Assembly: GCA_942159475.1 (NCBI GenBank)
Contig: OW804097.1
Coordinates: forward strand, 57,928,986-57,992,985
Source of the DNA: Sthenelais limicola
Taxonomy: Eukaryota > Annelida > Polychaeta > Phyllodocida > Sigalionidae
DNA length: 64,000 nt
Direction of reading: 5' to 3'
This document shows, piece by piece, positions 33,259 through 44,540 of this stretch (its first letter is position 1; every line of letters begins with the position of its first letter). The position numbers were made by a program, and so were the translations under genes. Below the pieces are notes generated by a model. That model was given only the letters and a program-made list of their open reading frames with translations. It had not been told where the DNA came from and did no database searches.

Positions 33259-33415
33259 AGCTTTTTTTGTACCAACGAAACGCTCCCATTAGCAGTCATG
33301 GTCGCGATCAGAGTGAACACACAAGCTAGGTGAGGTTGCCTAGCAACCACCGCCACCGAATTCAGGGGAGACTACACACAATATATAGGAACATTATGCA
33401 ATAATATATACTATA
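33259..33415 (-). repeat. Ngaro terminal repeat A1
   Basis: 157 bp, identical to A2 at 28844-29000. It marks the 5' end of the element on the minus strand and probably holds its promoter. Confidence 0.9.
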
Positions 33416-34317
33416 TATATATTGATATTGTTTAGATTATAAAAATAATCAAGGTGTGCAAGTCTATCCATGACGATTAAGAAAGAAGCGGAAAAGGAAG
33501 CAATACTAACTGTAATATTTTAAAAGAAGCAGCTGCGATGTGTCATAACAGCTGATGACACAGGTTATAGGTAATAGGGGAGTGGTAATAGTAAAAAGAC
33601 TTCTTGTAATGGGAGAAAAGATTTCAGTAATGAAGAAATAGTTGGTGCCATGAAACTATTTGTTCCAGGAATAGGAATATCTGGACGGTAATAGGAAAAG
33701 GTGTCTTAGTAATGTATTTTTGGCACATGTGTAATATGTGCCAAAAAAAAGAGTCTGTAAGAGTCTGTAATATTACATATATCGTACAGATTACTTCTAC
33801 CATATCTACCCACTTTGCTATCTAGACATGTTTATATAGAAATTAGAAATTAGATTTTCACCACAATTTGTACATCAGATATCTAAAGATCATGTTCAAC
33901 AGATGAAACTTGCACTCCTGAACAATCTAAAGACCTCCTGGAAGACCTGCACTGTGTGCAGGAGGTCAATCTTTTTTCAACATAATACACAAAAATGTAA
34001 CTGTATTAATCAGGGAATACATGATTATTATTGTATATAGCTTTTATAGTAAGCGTACAAATAGTCAATGACCAGTTCAAAAGTGTGGTTGCTTACTATG
34101 AATTGATTCACTGATTTCATGTGGATAAACGCTTCATCATAGTTGTGTTTCTTGCATGCATTCATGATCAAAACAAAGTTTAGAGAAATCACCCATGATC
34201 AAGATACAGAGGGGCAGCTGGTACACAGTTTGGTGGATAATCCCGAGGTGAAGTCAACAAGCCAGAAATGTCTGTAGTAGGTCATTAATTCTTGTATATT
34301 CTGCCAAGGGCTGCAAT
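33416..34317. other. Intergenic stretch with two hairpins
   Basis: No gene. A perfect 12-bp inverted repeat TTTTTGGCACAT with a 7-nt loop is at 33717-33747. GACCTCCTG pairs with CAGGAGGTC at 33932-33967. Confidence 0.5.
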
Positions 34318-34438
34318 ATTTAGGTTTAATACACACATACTTATAAGCACATGATAACTCATATAAGTATATAATAACTTCTGTTTTGTCCCAAATAGGT
34401 CATGATATCTATAAATGTAATAGGAAATATCCACATAT
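34318..34438 (+). repeat. 121-bp direct repeat, copy 2
   Basis: Matches 28270-28390 at about 98%. It ends where DIRS-like terminal sequence begins. Confidence 0.85.
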
Positions 34439-35101
34439 TTTGGTGGGGTGAGGCGGGAACGTATCATGTGACGGCAGTATTTAAAGAGGGGAGAGAGGTA
34501 GTCGAAAAACTCTCCTAAATAATTAACACAACAAATAACAACAAAATAATCCATTAAAATATTATCACGAGGGTGAGCTTGTAGAGCTGAAACCCCCACT
34601 ATCCTGTGCGTAAAACAGTAACGCAGGGACGGCGGGCGGGCACCTAGTCCCATCAACAACTGTGTTACCTCGGGATAATCCCAGTTAATCCTCAAGTAAG
34701 TATTTCGGTTAACTGAAATATTATCCCTCGGCAACACTCCGTTGTTGACAAGACTCGGTGAGATTTCAAAGCTAGACTACCTTGAACCCCTTTTGTTTTT
34801 TAAGTATCTATCCATTCAATAACATAGACACATTCATTTGCAAATCTTCAATTTATTGTCCAATTAAGTTGACAAGGCAAATTTTTCAATCTTTTCATTT
34901 AACAAGTTCACATATTTTGTTCCTGGCTGAACCTCCAGGCTAACTTTTTTCTCAATAACCAGAATAACATCACTGAACGTTATCTAACACTCTATGGGCT
35001 ACAGAGCCCTCAAGATCCTCAATCGCTTTGTTATAAAAGCGTCCAAAAGTAAGGGCATTCTTCCAACTTGCTTGCCTAAGCAGAACATTCACATCAACGG
35101 A
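34439..35101 (-). mobile_element. 3' part of a DIRS-like element with the end of its recombinase gene
   Basis: On the minus strand, 35101 downward encodes VDVNVLLRQASWKN, then FGRFYNKAIED. This is the C-terminal tyrosine recombinase block with the catalytic Trp and Tyr, and it stops at 34970. Downstream sequence to about 34440 has CGGGATAAT/GGGATAATA words and a 24-bp imperfect palindrome (34699-34722), and looks like the inverted terminal and internal complementary regions of a DIRS element. The remainder of the recombinase is at 41325-41655. Confidence 0.65.
34970..35101 (-). pseudogene. Tyrosine recombinase, C-terminal fragment
   Basis: About 43 codons carry RQASWKN (Trp of the catalytic set) and FGRFYNK (nucleophilic Tyr). 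They continue, in the same strand and frame sense, from the fragment at 41655-41325. LINE-3n separates the two. Confidence 0.75.
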
Positions 35102-35351
35102 TATGATGGGGTCGAGAGCGGACAGACGTAGGTAGTGCGGGCTAAGAGTGACAAGACGATTTTCTACTAAAATCACCTATTTTATGGAATCACCCAGCAG
35201 GATAACCCAAGCTGCTAGGTATAAGTGTGTCTGAAAAACTAGAAATCGATATTACTCACTTTTTTGAACTTGGAATGACTCTATGTGATCGATAATAAGT
35301 GAATCGACCAAGCCAAGTTCCCGCCAATGCTATGAGAGTGTTTGTTTACCT

Positions 35352-37180
35352 GTGCACGATATGCGTAAGAGGAAAACTACTGAATCATCGGGGCTCTCTC
35401 CTGAGCTAAAAAAGACTATTGCGGATAGCGATATTACCAACACCGATCTGACGGATTCAGAAATTACCCATAGTGAAATTGAGGAAGCCATTCATAAACC
35501 AACAATGGCGGACGTAAGCAATGGAGAGGAAACACCTCAGAAAACAGCTGAGGAAACCTTGATTGAACTGGTGGGTAGCCACAACAATTTAGTATCGAGT
35601 GTCGACGACACAAACATAGCTGTAAAAAGCCTCATTGAATTACACACAGGTGAGACTAGAACAAGAGTAGAACTTGAAGCAAAAAATAACGCATTAGAAA
35701 AAAGAATGACAATGATGGAATCTACCATAAACCATTTACAGTATGAACTTTCGTGTCAAAAAACAGTCAATAACGAAGTAGACTCTAGACTGAAGATCAA
35801 ATCTATAGTATTCAACGGAGTGCGTGAACCTAGAAATGAAGTAGTCTCCAATGCCTGTGCAAGCATTATTAGACTAGTGTTACCTGACTTCGACGAATGG
35901 AGTATAGATGATTGCTACCGAATAAAGACAGATCAGAGCAACAAACAAAATAACCGACCTGATTCAATCGTGTGTACGTTCAAACATATGCATGAGCGAA
36001 AGGACTTTATGGCTGGTAAGGGAAGAATATTTGACACTACTGTATTCCCCCCGAGCAATATCCAGCACACAAGTTCTGGAGCTTCGAGGAAGATGTAAAC
36101 GCGGACGTAAGAAGAGAAAGAAGTATGTTACGCCTTATTGTAAAAAAGGCTAATGAAACAAATGTGGACCAAGCCGCTAAGCTAAAAGGAGACAAAATTG
36201 TAATCTTAGGAAAAACTTATGGTACCACAGAACTCGATGCTATTCCTGAATCTATTAGGCCAGAAACTCTGAAAACGCTGAAGACAGGTGGATGCTTTGC
36301 TTATCAAGGCCCATTGGCTTGGCCAAGCAACCTCTATCGCTGTGAATTCTTTGTTAAGAAACTTCCTTTCAGTTCAGTCGAACACTGCTTTACTTATCTG
36401 AAGGCACTGAAGAACGAAATGATACCACTCTCAAGACGTATTCTCAATATGAGAGACCCCTTCAAAATTAAGGAAGTAGGAGGGAAAATCAAAACAGACC
36501 ATGACTGAAACAGACACGAATCCTGGTACATGAAGAATATTATCAGATCCAAGTTTGAACAAGACGAGGAACTAAGAAGACGTCTGTTAAGTACAGGAGA
36601 CATCGAACTAGTCGAAGCGACTGGTGACCGTAAATGGGGAATCGGTTGTTTCTTGGGCTCTGTGCAGCTGAAAATGCACACATGGGAAGGAGGAAACTTA
36701 CAGGGACGTCTACTCATGGCCGTCAGGGATGATCTAAGGGAGAGGTATAAGCACGAGATACCTGATATTACACCGCTCTCACCTCCACCCGCCCCAATTA
36801 CACCTTCGAAACTGACCCCTAAATCCAAGGCGAAATTTAGGCCGAGATATTTTGATAAATATCCTGCCAAAGAGGAGAAAGTTGTGGAGAAGGTACCTAC
36901 CGGCAAACTGGAGCTCCTCGACACATCTCTAGATGACTCAGGTGAATCCACTGAGGATGACATGGATGCTTCCGATGCCTCGTCTGCTAGTAGCGCCTTA
37001 GCCAGGACAATGGTTAACGCAAATTTCTCCAAGTCGAAAATCAGCACGCCAGTTAGTATAAATCCTAGGAACATTTCCATCTGCAGTGTGAATGCCATAA
37101 CAGCAGGGCAAAGCCTAAATGAGTCGATGGCGGACCTATTAAGGGACTTAACTGAGAAGAAAACCAAGAAAAAGAAATAG
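35352..37180 (+). pseudogene. LINE-3n ORF1 with coiled coil, RRM-like and NADAR domains; broken twice
   Basis: Piece one (35352-36098) has an acidic N-terminus and a coiled coil at about residues 65-145. An RRM-like region follows (SIVFNGVREP to SIVCTFKHMHERKDF). The frame shifts in a six-C run at 36047-36052; the correct continuation (HKFWSFEEDV, then SMLRLIVKKA) is in another frame. Piece two (36125-36508) holds the CTD end (IVILGKTYGTTELD) and NADAR start (WPSNLYRC, SSVEHCFTYLKAL). An in-frame TGA at 36506-36508 interrupts it, and 36530-37180 continues in the same frame: IIRSKF, IELVEATGDRKWGIG and LQGRLLMAVRDDL. A Ser/Asp-rich tail ends in KKTKKKK. The NADAR start has SNLYRC where the others have SNFYxC. 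Confidence 0.85.
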
Positions 37181-38055
37181 GTTTGAGTAATTTACGCTCC
37201 GGCTCTGCCACGTAAATCTGATTCACATGCGATAGCAGCCATGACACTTATATTACCTCGATAAAATATTGAAATTGATGAGTATTATAGCATATATAAT
37301 TCTGAAGAGTCTTTGTACAGCCTGTAGATATATGAAGAAAAAAGTTGTCAACTAGCACAAATTCTAAGATACTTACCGATAATCATTGAACAATGACTGT
37401 TGCACATGTCACCTGATTGTTTTGTAAACACCAACACGTGCATATGTAGAGCGAGGTCAAGGTGCGAGGGTCAAGGTCGCTGTTCAGCAGCAAATGTAAA
37501 ATGACTAGGTAGTCTTAACGCAATATAATATGATCTAGATCGGTCAATAAATTAATTGTTTATCAGATTGGTGGACTTAGACTCTTTTCACCGAATTCTA
37601 TATGGAATAGATAGCTGGTTGAAAAATTTCATTAAGTTCATATCATTGTATTTGCTCCAGCGCATTTCCAAAATGGCCGAACACGACTGTCGGATTGCTA
37701 AGCAGGAGAAAGATCTCACCGATTATGGTATGTTAACATTAATTAAACGCTTCAGGTGTTGCGTTGTCAATGTATATAGGCTCAGATAGGATTACCAATT
37801 GTTTTTAACCAGGTGAATAACATCTTGTCACGCTTTGCGTATAACAAAGGTTGATTAGTAGCCGCGCACGATAGCTGATCTGAAACATGACAGCCACAAC
37901 CCAACTATGGGACTTACTATTGTTTTTATATATGCCAAATTTGTTGTTCTTTTATGTCCGCTGTAATGAAATGAATTATGAGAAATATGCTGTTGAGTCA
38001 AGTGATTCATATAAGGATTGCCGAGAATTGATATCTTGTAAATACTGGCCAAGAA
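37181..38055 (+). other. Long inter-ORF spacer of LINE-3n
   Basis: About 875 non-coding bases. CAAAATGGCCGA at 37669-37680 is the same YY1-like 12-mer found in the LINE-1n spacer. AGGTCAAGGTG and GGGTCAAGGTCG at about 37454-37478 resemble monomeric nuclear-receptor sites. An internal promoter is possible. Confidence 0.4.
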
Positions 38056-40918
38056 ATGGAGTTGGTTAATGTGGATAAGGTAGCAAGCCTGAAGGGCCTT
38101 ACAATATGTTCACTAAACATACGCTCACTCAGAAAAAAGTCAGTAGAGCTAAACGAATGTTTTCTGAAAGGTGGAATAAGAATTATTGCTCTCCAAGAAA
38201 CTTGGTTAGACTCAAATGATCATGATAATAATATTATCTCTAATCTTGACTATAAGATCTTTAGAGCAGACAGATCAACTGTTGTGAATGGTGAACCAAA
38301 AAGAGGTGGAGGTCTGTGTTTCATTATAGACAAGACATACATAGTTGATCCATGGGTATTATCTGAACGCAATATATGTAACGATAACATTGAGTTACAG
38401 ATACTCAAGGTAAAACCGGGCAATAGGAGGAAAATAATACTCCTCAATCTGTATAGGCCGCCAAATGGCCGTAAAAACATTTTTATCAACGAGTTGAATG
38501 AGGTATTAACTTTCATAAAAGGAAGAGAGCCAAATTGCAATGTAATAGTGTCCGGTGATATCAACATAAACATGTTGAACAAGGGTGATGATGGAACTAA
38601 AGAAATGGTCCATGTCACTAAAATTGTATAATTCTACTCCTACCAGATGTTATAAAAATACCAACAACTGGATTGATATTATTCCTAGTGATCACCCACA
38701 CATCTTATCTTCTGGGGTTATCAAAACGTCTATATCAGATCATTTCGCTATCTATGTCAATTTAAAAAAGAAAACAGCTCCTCGGACTACAAAGATAGAC
38801 AAGGGTAGAAGATATGACCACCTATATTATGATGAGTTTACTGAGTATATAGAGCGAGATGTAATGAACCTGTTCAATAATGCTCCAATTGATACTGGTG
38901 AAGTGTGGAATGGTATGAAAACAAGCATAGTAAGATACCTTGATGAAAAATGTCCAATACGAGAAAGAAAGATTGTGCAAAGGGGTATGTTAGCTTTAGA
39001 TAGAGATACTCTGAATTCCATAAAAAACAGGGACCATCTATTTCGTAGAGCGATTAGGTCAAAAAGGGAGGAAGATTGGCAGAGAGCTAGAAGAGCCAGA
39101 ATATTCAGCGCCAGGCTAGTTAGAATCGCTAAAAAACGGCATGTAAATTCTCTCTTGGAAGAAAACAAAACTAATAGCAAAAAATTCTGGAGATTATTAA
39201 ATAGAATGATGGGAAAAACGACTGCATCGTTGCCAGAAAGTTTTATTCATGAGAACAGGGTGATTCAAGAAATGGAAGCGAGTAACTCGTTAAATCTCTT
39301 TTTCAAAAATATGAGTGACATTACCAAAGATCTAGTGAATCAAAGTGACACATATTTGGAGAATGAGGTAGATATTCGGGTATCGACCAGGATACTGATT
39401 AGAGAGGATGAAGTTGCTAAAGTTGTAAAAGACATTAACACTAGTAAGAGCAGCGGTCTAGATTGGGTGAATTCCAAGATACTAAAATATTACTTCTCTA
39501 GAATAATCCCTCAGCTGACCTTATTACTAAATGAGTGCGTTAGACAATGTAAGATTCCGCATGAATGGAAGGAGTATTCCATCACTCCAATCCCTAAAAC
39601 TGGCAATTTAAGATACATTTTTAAGACCGATAGCACTAGTTCCACTCCCCTCAAAGATCTTAGAACACTTTATTTGCACAGCACTGAGAGATCACATGGA
39701 CATAAATAACCTTTTTTCGGCAGTGCAGGGAGGTTTCAGGAAAGGTAGATCGACGAACAGAACCGTGTACAAATTTATTGACCCGATAATAAAAGGTATA
39801 GACAATGGTGATGTAACTGTTGCTACTTTCTTCGACGTAGCGAAGGCATTCAACTGCTTAGACTATAATATCACATTTAGAAAATTACAGTATTACAAGG
39901 TAAATCCTGTCATTATTAACATTGTAAGAGAGTACCTCAGCAGTAGGAAACAGCGTACTATTCTTAATGGTCATATATCGGAGCAGGTTGATGTTGATGT
40001 GGGTGTACCGCAGGGAAGCCTGCTAGGGCCCCTGATTTGTATCATTTATATAAATGATCTAGAAAATTGTTTGACTGATATTAACACCGAAACGAGAGTG
40101 TCGCTGTCCATGTACGCTGATGACACAGCTGCAAGTGTTACGGGTGGTACAGTAGAAAATTGTATAGCAGTAGCACAGATCGTGGCCACAAATGTAAATA
40201 ACTGGATGCTGGCAAATAAATTGCGTGTAAATTCAAAGAAATGCCAGGTGCAGATCTTAGGATCGAAAAGGAAGCTAAATAAGATCAGAGGTAGAAACCC
40301 TGGCCCTATATATATAAATGGGATTGCACTCTTGCAAGTGAGATCAGTAAAATATTTGGGCTTCAATATTGACAGTTGCCTGAGTTTCAATGATCACTTC
40401 TCAAAAATAAAAAATTCTGTACAGGCAAAAATCACGCAACTAGGGAGGATCAGATATTATATCGATCAACGAACTGCTGTAACTTTTCTGAAGTCCCATA
40501 TATTACCTCTCTTTGAGTATGGACTTATGTTCTACAAGTTAGCAAATGCAAACATCATTAGAAAAATACAGTGTGTATTCAATAGAGGGCTAAGGCAAAT
40601 TGAACTCAATAATGTAACACCTATATTGGACATAATGGTGAGACATGGGTTCCAAACAATAGAAAAAAGAGGACTCATAGCTATATTTGGCTTAATGTAT
40701 AACCTAAAAGATCTAGAAGAATACGGTTAGAAATGCCCAGACACACAAGACAAGCTGAAGGGGTCAATATGATAGTAGTTCAGCCGAAAACAGAAAAGTT
40801 AAGAAAAAGTCCAAATTATCTGGGACCACATATGTGGAATGGACTTAGTGTTGTATGCAAAAATATGTCATGGCCAAATCTGAAAAAAGATCTAAAAGCC
40901 AGAGCCGAACTAGTATGA
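38056..40918 (+). pseudogene. LINE-3n ORF2 (endonuclease/reverse transcriptase), multiple frameshifts
   Basis: 38056-38631 (ATG start) has SLNIRSL, LQETWLD, LYRPPNG and SGDININM. After a frameshift near 38585-38631, the next frame (to 39709) gives WIDIIPSDHP, SISDHFAI and the region up to SITPIPKTGN. A second frameshift near 39612 moves into the frame that reads through to 40730. That frame holds GGFRKGRSTN, TFFDVAKAFN, GVPQGSLLGPL (intact here), SMYADDTA, KYLGF and the thumb ILPLFEYGL. A third change at about 40730 leads to the C-terminal piece ending at 40918. The intact GVPQGS confirms what LINE-2n has lost. Confidence 0.88.
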
Positions 40919-41324
40919 AAAGGTAAAATAAGAACCAAGTAGAAAGTGACGAGACTATATAGTAGATTGTGAAACTTATCGTATGATTTGAAGAATACTA
41001 GTATTGAATATTTCTATAAATCACTTGGGTTCGTAAAATATGTTTGTTTTTATCATTGTGGACTGACCCATTGGGTATGTGTTTAAAAATTATGGCAAAA
41101 AAAATGTAGAAAAGTGAATATGCTGAAGTAGAAGATTAATTAATTACGTGTATTAAATCGATGTATAATTGTGATTAAAAATTTAAAGATATTAAATGTA
41201 GTAAAGTGTAAAAGGAAGATCTAACCTTGATTAAAACAAAAGATTGTATCACCAGAAGATTTCGACGAATGAGAACTATCACTATGTGAAACTTTGTCAA
41301 TAAAATTTATTAAAAAAAACCAAA

Positions 41325-41655
41325 ACGCCTAACTTGCACGCCATAGACGTGACTGCACCTCTGGTGCTGTGCGGTTTATATTTCTCAACATCAACACCCG
41401 CATAAGACAAAACCTTCTTGGTCCAATTTGAAATGGTATCTCTCGACACTCCATTATATGGAGGTCTTGAAACAATAAACAATCTGTCCCCCGTACCTCT
41501 TAAGGGACTGGTTACCTTCAAATACGTGCGCACTGCGTGCCATGGGCAAATTACTCTCTCTTTCTCATACCTGGGAATAGTTAACAGATCAAGCAGGTCA
41601 CCCGGACAATTTTTTGTTCTGTCAGAAACAAGATACATAAACTGGCGCAACTGAG
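41325..41655 (-). pseudogene. Tyrosine recombinase, middle fragment (DIRS-like)
   Basis: The minus-strand frame reads DRLFIVSRPPYNGVSRDTI, then a KPHSTRGAVTS box carrying the HxxR catalytic pair, and is cut after ACKLGV by the LINE-3n tail. The upstream part with the first catalytic Arg is missing, replaced by LINE-4n at about 41656. It joins logically to 35101-34970. Confidence 0.8.
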
Positions 41656-41659
41656 ACAA

Positions 41660-42130
41660 TCAGCTGGGGATAATAACCTATCGACGATATATAAGGTGGC
41701 TATACGTCCTATTATAGATTTTGGTGATTTACTTTATAGTGGAGGAAACCAATCTGGACTAGCAAAACTACAAGTTCTGCAAAATTCAGCAGTGAGAATA
41801 GTAAAAAATCTGATTAAAAGAACAAATACGGATGCAGCTCATGCTGAACTAGGCCTTCAGAAGTTAGAAGTGCGCAGAAAATCGCATTTACTTGAAATGG
41901 GATTTAAATTGGCGCAAAACAAGAGTTACTTAGATAATAGAGAGATAAACCTTAGGAGCCTTGTAGGTGGGAAAAACATGAAGGTGGTTAATCCAACCTC
42001 AGAAAGAGTGAAGAACTCTTTCATATATACCATACCTACACTCTGGAACAGTTTGGCCCCAAAACAACAGAATTTAAGTAGTATTAAGGAATTTAAGAGA
42101 TATTTAAACAGAGAATATGATCCAGGGTAG
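41660..42130 (+). pseudogene. LINE reverse transcriptase C-terminus
   Basis: RPIIDFGDLLYSGGN followed by KLQVLQNSAVRIV is the standard segment downstream of the catalytic core. SFIYTIPTLWNSLAP near the end is the usual LINE ORF2 C-terminal motif. No endonuclease, finger or palm remains. It is not obviously from the same subfamily as LINE-3n. Confidence 0.8.
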
Positions 42131-42778
42131 GAGGCAAAGACAAAAGTCAACCCAGTGAATTACTAGTACAGGCAAATAGTGTTTATTTGCAGTAATCGCT
42201 GGACACATGACTATATCTGAAATTGTATAAGGATCTTGCAAAAACAAAAAGAAAATACGAAATTAATGTACCGCGGAAAATGGAACTCACTCAGGAAAAG
42301 AACTAACACATAAATTGTAATGAACGGGTTTGAATTCGAAACTCGTAAATTGTATGGGTAACAATATATATCAAAGGTTGATGAAAGAAAAAGATTAACA
42401 CACGCTCTCAGTAAAGAGAGATAAGGGGGGAATATAAGGGTAAAAAATATATGACAAAACTGTAATTCTGTTATGTAGTTGTAGTTAATTTATTATAACC
42501 AATGCCTCTAAAGAATGAGGATTAAATATCTAACAAATTGATTTAAGAGTCTTCATGTAAATGTAAATATAAGGTGAACTCTTGGTGATAGAAATGTCAT
42601 GTAGAATTTTGATGTCGAATTTGAACTAATTATAAACTGGAATGTATGAGATTAAGAAGGATCCACATGTATTAATACAATATGCCAGCGGAAGCCTGGG
42701 AAGAGCAGCAATGCGTTGAAAGGCACACATCCATTTTCTCTACATTTATTGTATCTGTCTATTGAGAAATAAAAATCT

Positions 42779-42795
42779 TTATATATATATATATT
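42779..42795. repeat. (TA)n microsatellite
   Basis: Short AT dinucleotide run after the LINE-4n polyadenylation signal. Confidence 0.7.
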
Positions 42796-43859
42796 ATCAA
42801 TCAGAGTGGGTCCCTGATTTGTGTTAATCATTACCTAGAAAGTCTTGGAGTTATAACAACTATAGGCTGAGATTAGAATGATTACTTACCTCCATTTCGG
42901 GTATGCACCACTGTGTGGTGCAGTGTTTGGTGCAGTGTTTGCTGTATAATCTCTCGGCTTCGCCTCAAGACTTTGCACCAAACAATGCACCATTAAACCT
43001 TTATCAAATAAAAGGCAGGCAAAACAAAGAGGGTCACAGATTTGTGATACAACCTCTCAAATCCCAGCCATCTATATTATATTTTATGACATTCTCCCAC
43101 CCCCAGCTCTCATCTCACTAGGGCCCAGAACCCCATCACTTATGCCCCTTCAACCCCTGCCCCTCACCTCCCGTTCATGAAACAAGCCAGGACACACCGA
43201 CACAAGCAGGAGACACGTCACCAAGGAGACGCACCAGAGGCCCGGATGAACGATCTGCGCATGCTTGGTTGGACGCCTATTGAGATCCAGGCTTGAGTGT
43301 CCACGTCATTCATCACATGATCGTCTAACAAACGCTGGCCTCATTCTGAATGATCAGCGTATTTGTTCTTCCGGTCTAGGCAGTCTTAACAACCATTCCC
43401 TGCTTAGTATCCTAGGGTGTCTCGAATACATCAACCTATGGATCACGTGGGCTATTGCCCTGGAGGACTTTCATAAAAATAAGAGAAAATGTACAATATA
43501 CTATACATCGAAAGAAAGCAGCAAGATATGTACCTAAATATTGTTCTATAACAACCAATAATCCAATAAAGATTACAATATGTGAGTAAATGTTTGAATG
43601 AATGTACCTGGTCATATATATCTGTATTATTTCATAGATCAATTTCACAAAGTTCATCATAAATAGTATTAAAGATACTTTTGTTTATGATATGTTAAAC
43701 GCATAGATTAGGTCTACAATTCTTTTTATGAAACACCCTCCTGCATAGTCTCCCAGTACCCACATTATTGAAATCTGGTACACATAATTATACAGTGAAA
43801 ATGTGGATCATATCTATATATGCCGTTGCTAATAAATGTGTTACTGCTTTGGCTACTTT
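42796..43859. other. Intergenic stretch with no gene recognised
   Basis: GGTGCAGTGTTTGGTGCAGTGTTTG is a short tandem near 42920. TGCGCATGC at 43256-43264 is NRF1-like. No coding content recognised. Confidence 0.4.
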
Positions 43860-44000
43860 TGACTACATGTACCTGTATTTTGAACCTCATTTTTGTCTTA
43901 AATTTGGGTTATTTGAGTGAATTGGTGAAGGAATTGTATATTTTCGGCCAAGCTGCTTCAGAAAAAGCAGCTTTTAATTCATTCTGCTTGACTAGGCTGA
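43860..44000 (-). mobile_element. MITE family C fragment
   Basis: TTTTGAACCTCATTTTTGTC and GTCTTAAATTTGGGTTATTT match the reverse orientation of family C. Only one half is present. Confidence 0.5.
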
Positions 44001-44048
44001 ACAAAAGAAAATACAATGTATATCTGATTATTATTTAGTATTTCTTTA

Positions 44049-44075
44049 ATTAATAAGATAAGATAAGATAAGAAG
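44049..44075 (+). repeat. Pentanucleotide microsatellite
   Basis: Four to five tandem ATAAG units. Confidence 0.8.
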
Positions 44076-44540
44076 TTGTTTATTGTCTTGAAACAAAGGT
44101 ACAGAGGGGTACAGTTGAATGAAGTAGTTAAATAAGACAATAGGTCGACATACCTATATGATGCTACAAGGCATCATTTCTCCCGGCTATTACCCGAATT
44201 TTGAATAGGTAGAGAACTAATATAACTAAATAACTAATTGACTTAGGAGGATACAAATGAGAAGACCAATAATGGTAGTTAGTCTAAGAGAATCGAGCAG
44301 TACAGCACGACAGTTTTTACAACATAGACAATTTTTACAACATAGGGTATCTAATCGAACAGTACAGATCGATTTTTACAGACTCAGACCACAAATCACA
44401 ATGATGTGGAAAGTAAATGTAAGGCACGTTGTAATAAGGTACATTATTACAGGTTAACTGTGTAGAGGTTTTATGAACATACAAGTGTTAGATGGAATTT
44501 GTTTGGATTTATATGACTGTATATTGAACCTCATCCGTGA

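Larger units (their letters stand above)
28756..33415 (-). mobile_element. Ngaro-type tyrosine-recombinase retrotransposon, apparently complete
   Basis: Read on the minus strand it has the split direct repeat layout A1-ORFs-B1-A2-B2. A1 is 33415-33259 and A2 is 29000-28844, 157 bp each and identical. B1 is 29075-28997 and B2 is 28834-28756, 79 bp each and identical. Between A1 and B1 lie gag, pol (reverse transcriptase plus RNase H) and a tyrosine recombinase. There is no DDE integrase, protease or methyltransferase domain. Lack of the methyltransferase favours Ngaro over DIRS1 or PAT. Such elements are thought to integrate as DNA circles through the recombinase, without target duplication. 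Identical repeats and open frames imply a recent insertion. Confidence 0.93.
35102..41324 (+). mobile_element. LINE-3n: near full-length NADAR LINE, degraded, inserted in a recombinase gene
   Basis: It has a 5' region, then ORF1 (35352-37180) and a spacer of about 875 bp. ORF2 (38056-40918), a 3' UTR and an AATAAA (41300-41305) followed by an A-rich tail (41312-41327) complete it. Both outer boundaries coincide with a broken tyrosine recombinase reading frame, which fixes the insertion limits within a few bases. ORF1 has a frameshift and a nonsense codon, and ORF2 has at least three frameshifts, so it is the oldest of the three NADAR LINEs here. Confidence 0.85.
41656..42795 (+). mobile_element. 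LINE-4n: 5'-truncated LINE 3' end
   Basis: It contains only the reverse-transcriptase thumb and C-terminal region plus a 3' UTR of about 650 bp. AATAAA is at 42767-42772, followed by a short (TA)n run that ends near 42795. The truncation point abuts the recombinase fragment. Confidence 0.75.

Noticed and set aside
34285..34737. A 150-residue minus-strand ORF
   Set aside because: It overlaps what looks like DIRS terminal and complementary repeat sequence plus part of the 121-bp repeat, so it is not a gene.
36506..36508. UGA readthrough in LINE-3n ORF1
   Set aside because: The copy has several other breaks, no downstream structure was seen, and the stop falls inside a domain rather than between domains.
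36394..37167. A 257-residue minus-strand ORF
   Set aside because: It is antisense to the LINE-3n ORF1 NADAR/tail region, whose sense frame has clear homology.
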